In this document: one piece after another, positions 7,128 through 13,181 of the stretch
Position numbering within the stretch: the first letter of the stretch is position 1
Layout of the letters: each line of letters begins with the position of its first letter
Source: Rhizobiaceae bacterium
Lineage (GTDB): Bacteria; Pseudomonadota; Alphaproteobacteria; Rhizobiales; Rhizobiaceae
NCBI GenBank assembly: GCA_028865845.1
Contig: JAGWJK010000026.1
Location: 1 to 13,181, forward strand
Length of the DNA stretch: 13,181 nucleotides
Direction: 5' to 3'
Notes under the pieces: generated by a model
What the model was told of the DNA's origin: nothing
Databases searched by the model: none
The model's input: the letters and a program-made list of their open reading frames with translations, nothing else
Translations under genes and position numbers: made by a program

Positions 7128-7250
7128 ATGCCCATGCCACGAAGGCCGCCAAGGCGGCGCGCGTTGATCGCGAACGGCATACGAAAATCCTCAAGACAGA
7201 CATGCACATACCTCTGCCGGAATTCGAAATCGAACAGGAGCAGATTATGA
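7128..7250 (+). other. Short 40-codon frame between the promoter and the metallopeptidase
   Basis: The ATG at 7128 has AAAGG seven bases upstream and sits just downstream of the predicted transcription start. Its frame encodes a 40-residue peptide with 10 arginines and ends in TGA (7248-7250), overlapping the ATG at 7247 as ATGA. It could be a translated leader coupling ribosomes to the peptidase. However, its codons (CGA, AGG) look atypical, while the overlapping peptidase frame over 7130-7201 has typical GC-ending codons but no start. It may instead be the remnant of a longer peptidase N-terminus broken by a one-base change. Confidence 0.35.
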
Positions 7251-8656
7251 GCGGCATGCCCTTGACCAATCCACCCGTCATCACGGACCTCATCATCTGG
7301 GAGGACGACCCGGCAAGCGGCGTCTTCACGACGGCGCCGAAGCCTGATGTTACTCAGCCGCCGCTCAAGTTCTTATTTCCGGGCGCGGTACCGTCCGTCA
7401 GCAATGATATCTACTCTGCTGCTTTCCGTTATTGGACAGCGGCAGAGGCGGCCAAGCGAGGTGTGAAATTCTGGGCTCCGACGGTGCCGGCGTCGCAACA
7501 TTGGCAACGGGGACCTGTCCTTGAGGTCCACTTGGATCGATGGGAGGACCTGCAGGCCGACTACGACCGCCGGGCGTTGAATTTTTATCATGGCCCTTCC
7601 GTCTGCGGGAAGGTCTATTCCTGCGCTAGTCCGGACGTGGTCTGCCACGAGTTGGGACACGCTATCCTGGACGCCATCAATTCACATTTGTGGGACGCCA
7701 AACTCAAGGAAACCTCGTCCTTTCACGAGACCTTCGGCGACATGAGCGCCATACTATGTGCGTTGCAGTTGCCGTCATTTCGGCAGGCAATATTGGTCGA
7801 GACGCACGGCAATCTCTGCTGCGATTCCAGATTGTCGCGGATCGGGCAGCAATTCGGGGTGGCAGTTCATGCCCGATATCCCAACAGCGCCGACGCCAAT
7901 TGCCTTCGCAACGCATCGAGCTTTTTCAGCTACTGCAATCCGTCGACCCTGCCGCACAGTGCTCCGACGACAGTTCTTTCATCCGATGAGCATTCGTTTT
8001 CCCGTATTTTCACCGGCGCGCTGTTCGAGGCGCTTGGAGACATGCTGACGCTGTCAGCGGCCAATCCCAGCATGCCGACGCCGAACGAATTGCTCGCGGT
8101 CAGCCTGGACATGAGGGATATTTTGGCCGGCAGTGTGAAGAAGGCACGTACGACGGCGGGCTACTTTGCGGAGATCGCCAAGGCCATCGCACTCGAGAGC
8201 GCTGATAAGAACCCGGATTACAAAGCGATATTCCTGAACGCGTTTGTCGGCCATTCCATCTTGTCGATGCAGACCGCGGCGGTCATCCAATCGTCACCGG
8301 AGATGCTTCAGGATGAAATGCGTGCAATTGCGGATCAACGCCCAGCTGACGAAACGGAGATGATGATTCTTCCGGCCGAGCGCTATGGTCTCGCCGAAGA
8401 CCTGCAGGTCGAAGTACCCATTCCGCCGCCGGGTTTTGTGTCGCGCAGCGCGGGCACAGATGGCCGAGCGATCGAGCCGGCGAGCCTACCAGACGCCACC
8501 GAGGCCTTTGTGGATGAATTGTTTCTGACGGGCGAGGTCGCCTACAATGGATTTGGCGCCAAGGGCGTCAGATCCTTCGGCAAGCGTCGGAACAAAACGC
8601 ATGAACTAGTGCGCGGAGACCGCGGGCTGCGATTGCAGCGACGACTGTTCCGTTAG
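7247..8656 (+). CDS. Thermolysin-like (gluzincin) HExxH metallopeptidase-family protein
   Basis: From this start the protein has 469 residues. The zinc site is H134-E-L-G-H138 in VVCHELGHAILDAI. The glutamate ligand is Glu161 in FHETFGDMSAIL, followed four residues later by Asp165, which is the thermolysin pattern of HExxH plus ExxxD. His134 to Glu161 is 27 residues, against 24 in thermolysin. No signal peptide or membrane helix is visible, although eight cysteines lie between about residues 120 and 235, including a Cys-Cys pair. The C-terminus is basic. The start at 7247 has AGGAG (7236-7240) six bases upstream. The in-frame ATG at 7202 (15 residues longer) lacks a Shine-Dalgarno, and coding-like sequence continues even further upstream. 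It is the first gene of a cluster with two exported proteins. Peptidase activity is likely from the motif; substrate and family name are unknown. Confidence 0.85.
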   Translation: MSGMPLTNPPVITDLIIWEDDPASGVFTTAPKPDVTQPPLKFLFPGAVPSVSNDIYSAAFRYWTAAEAAKRGVKFWAPTVPASQHWQRGPVLEVHLDRWEDLQADYDRRALNFYHGPSVCGKVYSCASPDVVCHELGHAILDAINSHLWDAKLKETSSFHETFGDMSAILCALQLPSFRQAILVETHGNLCCDSRLSRIGQQFGVAVHARYPNSADANCLRNASSFFSYCNPSTLPHSAPTTVLSSDEHSFSRIFTGALFEALGDMLTLSAANPSMPTPNELLAVSLDMRDILAGSVKKARTTAGYFAEIAKAIALESADKNPDYKAIFLNAFVGHSILSMQTAAVIQSSPEMLQDEMRAIADQRPADETEMMILPAERYGLAEDLQVEVPIPPPGFVSRSAGTDGRAIEPASLPDATEAFVDELFLTGEVAYNGFGAKGVRSFGKRRNKTHELVRGDRGLRLQRRLFR

Positions 8657-8704
8657 TGAGAGGCGGCCGACCAATAGGGGTGTTTCTTAACGAGCAACAG
8701 ATCG

Positions 8705-8725
8705 TCCCGGTAAAGTCTGCCGGGA
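8705..8725 (+). other. Small hairpin between peptidase and NTF2-like gene
   Basis: TCCCGG (8705-8710) and CCGGGA (8720-8725) form a perfect 6-base stem with a 9-base loop in the 92-base gap. No T run follows, so it is more likely an mRNA processing or stability element than a terminator, if it matters at all. Confidence 0.25.
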
Positions 8726-8748
8726 TTGATCACCGGCGGGAGGATGGG

Positions 8749-9375
8749 ATGACAGCCGTGAGAGGAAAGTTCGCAAACCGGGTCCTGCGCTTGAGACTAG
8801 CTTTCTGCATGGGCCTCGCCATGACATTTGCTGGACCGGCGATTGCTCAGGATGATCCGTCCGATCCAGGGTCGGATTTGCCGGGGTGCAGCTACAAAGG
8901 AGAGGATTATCTTCTGTCCGTGACCAATCCGCCTCCGGCCGATCGGCAGCTCATCATGGATCTTATCCATCGATACAATTGGGCCCTGGACGACGGCTCG
9001 CTGGTGGGCGTCGACGAAATGCTGCTCGATGATGTCACTTATGAGCTCTGCAATTCCGTCGAACAGCAGCTCGAGCTGAAGGCGGACAAGTTTCAGCTGG
9101 AACAATATCTGGAAGAGCTTTCGAATCACCTGGATGAAAATAGAGGCACCACCCGACATATCGAGAGCAACACCTTACTGAACGCCGTTGACAACGACAC
9201 CGTACAGGGAAAGACGACGGTCGTCGTGACCATCCAATTTGGCGGTATAGAAACGCCGGCGCTGGATTATACCGGGGCAATGCATACGGTCTTCAAAAGA
9301 GACCATGGCCAATGGAAGTTCGCCAGCATCCTGCTTATTACGGATGGTCCGAAGATCAGCTTCAGGGCGCGGTGA
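8749..9375 (+). CDS. Exported SnoaL/NTF2-like protein
   Basis: This 208-residue protein has a Sec signal peptide: basic residues up to about 16, a hydrophobic core, and a likely cleavage after Ala33 in PAIAQDD. The mature part (about 62-200) has the NTF2/SnoaL fold pattern: an opening helix DRQLIMDLIHRYNWALDDG, then TRHIESNTLLNAVDNDTVQGKTTVVV strands and a closing DHGQWKFASILL strand. This cone-shaped fold serves either as an enzyme pocket or as a small-molecule or protein-binding domain, and the sequence does not say which. Cys47 and Cys101 could pair in the periplasm. The start is supported by GGGAGG (8738-8743), five bases upstream. A GTG at 8656 in the same frame would bury the signal peptide, so I reject it. 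The cytochrome-like gene follows after 22 bases, so the two are probably co-translated. Confidence 0.85.
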   Translation: MTAVRGKFANRVLRLRLAFCMGLAMTFAGPAIAQDDPSDPGSDLPGCSYKGEDYLLSVTNPPPADRQLIMDLIHRYNWALDDGSLVGVDEMLLDDVTYELCNSVEQQLELKADKFQLEQYLEELSNHLDENRGTTRHIESNTLLNAVDNDTVQGKTTVVVTIQFGGIETPALDYTGAMHTVFKRDHGQWKFASILLITDGPKISFRAR

Positions 9376-9397
9376 GTATCTTGGCGGCAGTTGCGTC

Positions 9398-11224
9398 ATG
9401 CTTCCGTGGGTGACTTTGCGGCGTATTGGTCTCGTCTCGACGGTGATGACTTCGATCGTCGTCCTGCCGCTCGATGCAAGCCGGTCGGCCGGCGAGGAAA
9501 ATACATTCGCAGCGACAGTCGAACGGTGGAACGGCAATTTCCTTTGGGCACCTGCTTCCGCCACCCAGGACGTGATCGCCAGGTTCGGCGACGAGACTCG
9601 TTCGGTCCTCGGACCGATCCCGGACGGGGATTGTACCGACGGAGCTGCAAAGACCTTGGACCTTCAGGTAGATGGCAACGTGGTCGACCTGAAGCCGAAC
9701 TCCTCGAAGCCGGGCAATCCACTTGAATTCGAGCATCGGGATGCGACCGGCGCCGTCGTCAAATGGACTGGCAATGTCGATCGATGCGACAAGCCTTCGC
9801 TTGCCGGCAGCGTTACCTATTGCGGGATGAATTCGCGCCTAAGCCGCATATTGCGCGGCAATGTCGAATGGCTGTCCTTCTGCCGCAAATCGACGCCGAG
9901 CCTGGAAATGGAGCCAGACGCCTATTGGCAGAAATCGAATCCGAAATTCTCACGGCTGGGGATTATCGGTTTCAACCGCGTGACGGGCGAAATCGTCTTC
10001 TTCGACGGTACCAAGAAGCGACGCGAGTTCGATTGGTCGCAGACCTTTATGCCGCCGGGCGGTCATTCCTATTCCGATCAGCAGGGGCGTGCCGCGGCGG
10101 AAGCTCTTTACGATCCGACCTTCCAGATTTCATGTTCGTCCTGCCACGATAACAAGAACGCCTATGTGATTGATCCGCATATGGGATTGGCAAGAGTGGG
10201 ATACGCTTCAAACGCTGGTGATGATCCTCATCCAGCCTCTGGACTCGGCGATTACCTGCCCGAAACGTTACGTGGTGCGGACGCACCTTTCCGTATTATC
10301 GGCTCGGCCTATACAGGCAGGCATGCTCAAGAGATCGAGAGCGCAAAGACGGTCACTGATCCCAGCGGCAATTGCACGGCATGTCACACGTTAACGACGC
10401 AGACCACCGGACAGCGGTTCGCAGCCGATGCTGTTGCCAAGGAGCCGTGGGTGTCGAAACCAAGCTGGGCGCGGCTCCAGCAGATTGGTGCAGAGCGAAT
10501 GAAGTTGCGCCAGATCGACTCCCACCGCACCGCTTGGGCAAAGCGCGGCGGGCAGGGCGGGATCCACCCTTGGATGCTCCCTGTTGCCGGCAACGAATTA
10601 TCTGCGGGAGCGCCGGAGATCAGCGCCGAGGATTGGCGTCGGCTCAGCAATTGTCTCTGGGGCGGCGGTGGAGCGGAGTGCGGCTATCGACCGCTTTATA
10701 CCGCATGCCCGGCGCCGGGAACGGCCGAACAGGGGGATGGCGCCAAGCCGGAAGCTTTTTCTGTCGCGCAGCTTCCATTGCCGTCGGGAGAAGAGGATGA
10801 TGGACGCCTGCTGCGCCTAGGCTGGAAATATCTCAACGATTTCGGCGGCGTGCCGGAGAGAGACGATGTCCGCTTCAATGTCGCTGTGAAGATGTCGGCG
10901 ATACCGTCCTCCGGAGAAGCCCCGGCCGAAAAGGACTATCCTGACACCGAGGAGACCGAAGGCAGGAGCTTCGTCGCCATTGACGGTGAAATCGGCATGT
11001 CGGGTACGGCAACGCTAATCCGCGATATTTCCTATTTCGGCCATACGAAATTCACCGAACCCGTCGCCTCGACCGCATTGCGCGCCTTCAGGCTCGATCT
11101 GCCGGCGCAGTGCAATCGGCGCTATCTTGTGCGCGTTCTTGCCAAGCGCTTCTGCTTCGATCAGAGCGACGTGAAATATGCCGACGAGGGCAATCTGCTC
11201 TATGCGGATATTCGATGTGACTAG
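9398..11224 (+). CDS. Exported di-haem c-type cytochrome-like protein
   Basis: This 608-residue protein has an N-terminal signal peptide (LRRIGLVSTVMTSIVVLP core, cleavage near residues 28-31). Two haem c attachment sites are clear: C246-S-S-C-H250 and C326-T-A-C-H330. Possible Met axial ligands include Met393 in IHPWMLP and Met262 in PHMGL. About 240 residues precede the first haem and about 270 follow the second, far longer than a simple cytochrome. The C-terminal part (about 490-608) looks beta-rich, with extra cysteines at 572, 586 and 607 that could form disulfides. Covalent haem attachment requires the periplasm, consistent with the signal peptide. I do not recognise the flanking domains. 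Roles such as electron transfer, peroxidase or oxidative modification are possible but unproven. The frame is open upstream to 9305, but that would overlap the NTF2-like gene and hide the signal peptide. The Shine-Dalgarno is weak. Confidence 0.85.
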   Translation: MLPWVTLRRIGLVSTVMTSIVVLPLDASRSAGEENTFAATVERWNGNFLWAPASATQDVIARFGDETRSVLGPIPDGDCTDGAAKTLDLQVDGNVVDLKPNSSKPGNPLEFEHRDATGAVVKWTGNVDRCDKPSLAGSVTYCGMNSRLSRILRGNVEWLSFCRKSTPSLEMEPDAYWQKSNPKFSRLGIIGFNRVTGEIVFFDGTKKRREFDWSQTFMPPGGHSYSDQQGRAAAEALYDPTFQISCSSCHDNKNAYVIDPHMGLARVGYASNAGDDPHPASGLGDYLPETLRGADAPFRIIGSAYTGRHAQEIESAKTVTDPSGNCTACHTLTTQTTGQRFAADAVAKEPWVSKPSWARLQQIGAERMKLRQIDSHRTAWAKRGGQGGIHPWMLPVAGNELSAGAPEISAEDWRRLSNCLWGGGGAECGYRPLYTACPAPGTAEQGDGAKPEAFSVAQLPLPSGEEDDGRLLRLGWKYLNDFGGVPERDDVRFNVAVKMSAIPSSGEAPAEKDYPDTEETEGRSFVAIDGEIGMSGTATLIRDISYFGHTKFTEPVASTALRAFRLDLPAQCNRRYLVRVLAKRFCFDQSDVKYADEGNLLYADIRCD

Positions 11225-11343
11225 TTGCCGGGCGTCGATAGTTGAAATGGCTTAGGCAACAATAGCCAAAAATGCTAATCTCCCCCGGAGCGATAGCCGA
11301 AGTTACACTAGCCGAGACATTCACCATCTTGCCGGGGGCTCCG
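11225..11343. promoter_or_regulatory. Spacer with pairing that could mask the cyclase ribosome-binding site
   Basis: CCCCCGG (11282-11288) is perfectly complementary to CCGGGGG (11332-11338), which contains the G-rich ribosome-binding sequence of the cyclase gene. A second inverted pair, GTTGCC (11224-11229) and GGCAAC (11255-11260), lies just after the cytochrome gene stop. No convincing terminator or promoter could be identified, so whether the cyclase has its own transcript is open. Confidence 0.3.
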
Positions 11344-13181
11344 ATGGACGATGTGCGGAAATGGCTGGGCGAGTTGCGGCTTGATCATCTCGCCAATGTC
11401 TTCGCCAGGAACCAGATAGATTTCGACAGCTTGCGCCTTCTCACCGAAGAGGATCTGCAAGACATGCAGATCGCCTTGGGACCGAGGCGCAAAATTCTGG
11501 CCGGGATCGACTTGCTGAACAGCGAGGACAGCCATGCGCTGCCATCGCAGACGGTGGAGCGCCGCCCCCTGACGATCCTCTTCTGCGATCTTGTCGGCTC
11601 GACCGAATATGCCACGCGGTTGGACCCGGAAGATTTCACCCGGCTGACCCAGACCTACCTTAAAGCCTGCACGCGGGCGGTCAGAAGCCACAACGGCATC
11701 ACTGCCAACTATATCGGCGACGCGTTCCAGGCTTTGTTCGGCTTTCCGATCGCCGAGGAAGACGATGCCGAGCGGGCATTGCGGCTGGGCTTCGACATCC
11801 TGCGTATCGTTCCCGAGATAGAGGTGCCGGATGCGCTGCCCCTGCGCGTCAGGATCGGTATCGCGAGCGGACTGGTGGTGGTCGGCGAATTCGTCGGCGC
11901 GCCGGCTGGCGTGTCGACCGTAGCTCTCGGATCGATTCCGAACCTCGCCCAGAGATTGCAGACGCTTGCCGAACCGCAAACGATCCTGACCGACCAGAAG
12001 ACCTACGAGACTGCCGCCGGCGCATTCGAATTTGCCGATTTCGGGCAGCGGTCGTTAAAGGGGTTTTCCGCGCCAGTGCAGGTCTGGCGTGCTGAAAAGG
12101 CGAAGATCGTAGAAAACCGCTTCGCAAAACGCATGCGGTTGACGGAGCTCGTCGATCGCAAGGAAGAAATGGCGCGCGTGATGGAGCTCTGGCAGGAGGT
12201 GATCTCCGACAGGCGCGGCCAGTCGTTGCTGATTTCCGGCGAACCGGGGATCGGCAAGTCGCGCCTGGCATTCGAGGTGCAGCGGCGCATTCCGCAATGC
12301 ACAGCGCTGACACTGCAATGTTTCAGCGCCTATTCGAACACCGCGCTTTTCCCGTTTCTGAACCTGCTCAAGCGGTACGCCAGCATCAGTGCCGACGAAG
12401 CACAGGACACGTCCCTCGACAAGCTGGAAGCTGTGCTGGCGTTGAGCGAAGTGCCGATTCCAAGCTCATTGCCGCTTTTTGCCGATCTGTTGTCCATCGA
12501 ACAGGCGCGTTATCCGGATTCCGATCTCTCGGCGACGCGGCAGCGCGACATTTCCCATCGCATTCTGATCGACTGGCTGCACCACGTTTCCCGCATCAGC
12601 CCGGTGCTGCTGCTGATCGAAGACGAACAATGGATCGATCCCTCGTCGCGCGAGGTGCTGCAGATGCTCGTCGAGGAGGCGGTGTCGTTTCCGATGCTGA
12701 TTCTGATCACCAGCCGCGAGAGAATGCTGAGCAACGGAGTAGAGCTGCAGGCAATGGCAAAGATCGGTCTGGAGCGGCTGAGCCGCGACGACGCGCATTT
12801 GCTGGTGCGCAATCTCGATCGAGGCCAAAGCCTGTCGGACGCGACCAATCTCTCGCTGCTGTCGAAGGCGGAGGGCGTGCCGCTGTTCGTCGAAGAGCTT
12901 GTCCGTGCCGTCCTCGAGACGGAGCAATCCATCGGGCAGGACGCGGCGGCTTCGCAACGACCTGTCATTGCCGTGCCGAGTTCTATTCAATCGTCTTTGC
13001 TTTCTCGTCTCGACAAGATCGGGCCGGCGAAGACGGTAGCGCAAATCGCTGCTGTCGTCGGACGGGAGTTCGACGCGAAACTTCTCGCGCATTTGTGCAG
13101 CCTGACGCCATCCACGCTCGATCCGGCCCTGCAGCGACTTGTCGAATCGGGTCTCGTCGCACCCCAGGCATCGCCGGGTGG
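11344..13181 (+). CDS. SAM domain - class III adenylate/guanylate cyclase - AAA (STAND) ATPase protein (3' truncated)
   Basis: The frame is open for 612 codons to the window edge. A SAM protein-interaction domain (about 1-60, DDVRKWLGELRLDHLANVF) is followed by a class III cyclase domain (about 73-250) and a STAND-type ATPase. Cyclase metal ligands Asp82 (FCDLVGST) and Asp126 (YIGDA) and the transition-state pair Asn200/Arg204 (PNLAQR) are present. The usual Lys before YxGD is Asn122. The ATPase has Walker A GEPGIGKSR (299-307) and a Walker B-like LLLIEDEQWID (422-432). Proteins of this architecture usually continue with TPR repeats to about 1,000 residues or more, so roughly half may be missing. 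It probably makes a cyclic nucleotide in response to a signal sensed by the C-terminal part. The start at 11344 is preceded by GGGGG and matches the SAM N-terminus. An in-frame ATG at 11272 has no Shine-Dalgarno. Confidence 0.93.
   Translation, partial: MDDVRKWLGELRLDHLANVFARNQIDFDSLRLLTEEDLQDMQIALGPRRKILAGIDLLNSEDSHALPSQTVERRPLTILFCDLVGSTEYATRLDPEDFTRLTQTYLKACTRAVRSHNGITANYIGDAFQALFGFPIAEEDDAERALRLGFDILRIVPEIEVPDALPLRVRIGIASGLVVVGEFVGAPAGVSTVALGSIPNLAQRLQTLAEPQTILTDQKTYETAAGAFEFADFGQRSLKGFSAPVQVWRAEKAKIVENRFAKRMRLTELVDRKEEMARVMELWQEVISDRRGQSLLISGEPGIGKSRLAFEVQRRIPQCTALTLQCFSAYSNTALFPFLNLLKRYASISADEAQDTSLDKLEAVLALSEVPIPSSLPLFADLLSIEQARYPDSDLSATRQRDISHRILIDWLHHVSRISPVLLLIEDEQWIDPSSREVLQMLVEEAVSFPMLILITSRERMLSNGVELQAMAKIGLERLSRDDAHLLVRNLDRGQSLSDATNLSLLSKAEGVPLFVEELVRAVLETEQSIGQDAAASQRPVIAVPSSIQSSLLSRLDKIGPAKTVAQIAAVVGREFDAKLLAHLCSLTPSTLDPALQRLVESGLVAPQASPG

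Noticed and set aside
8656..8748. GTG start at 8656 overlapping the peptidase stop for the NTF2-like gene
   Set aside because: It would add 31 residues before an otherwise clean signal peptide, and the ATG at 8749 has a strong GGGAGG.
11308..11979. Minus-strand open frame opposite the cyclase, and a similar one at 12466-13092
   Set aside because: The plus strand encodes recognisable SAM, cyclase and ATPase domains over the same bases. The minus frames have no family features.

Overview
The window looks like chromosomal DNA from a GC-rich alphaproteobacterium of the Rhizobium type. This rests on base composition, codon use, the gene families present and my recognition of several rhizobial-looking proteins; no search was run. 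I see no rRNA, tRNA, CRISPR array, insertion sequence or phage gene. Ten protein genes are supported, two of them cut by the window edges.

Left part (1-4273), small-molecule metabolism. A 5'-truncated Asp/Glu/hydantoin racemase-family gene converges on a zinc-free NADPH:quinone-type oxidoreductase. The oxidoreductase is divergent from a three-gene operon: a GntR/FCD regulator, an FMN-dependent luciferase-like monooxygenase resembling RutA, and a flavin reductase very like RutF. The monooxygenase and reductase form a two-component system in which RutF would supply reduced flavin. No other rut genes are present, so the substrate is probably not simply uracil. The AT-rich divergent intergenic region (1711-1958) carries palindromes and repeated ACTGTT-type motifs that are good candidates for the GntR operator.

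Middle part (4274-6849), two minus-strand genes. One is a secreted low-complexity protein with nine exact 14-residue Gly/Asn/Ala repeats and a short conserved-looking C-terminal domain. The other is peptidase T (pepT), with all expected M20B metal ligands.

Right part (7077-11224). A strong sigma70-like promoter reads into a tight three-gene plus-strand cluster: a thermolysin-like HExxH metallopeptidase with no visible signal peptide, an exported SnoaL/NTF2-like protein, and an exported protein with two CXXCH haem sites. I do not recognise this combination as a described system, and it is the most interesting part of the window. The start of the first gene is odd: the promoter, the first Shine-Dalgarno and the first ATG lead into a different frame from the peptidase.

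End (11344-13181). A SAM domain, class III nucleotide cyclase and STAND/AAA ATPase protein runs off the right edge. It is probably a signalling gene separate from the peptidase cluster.
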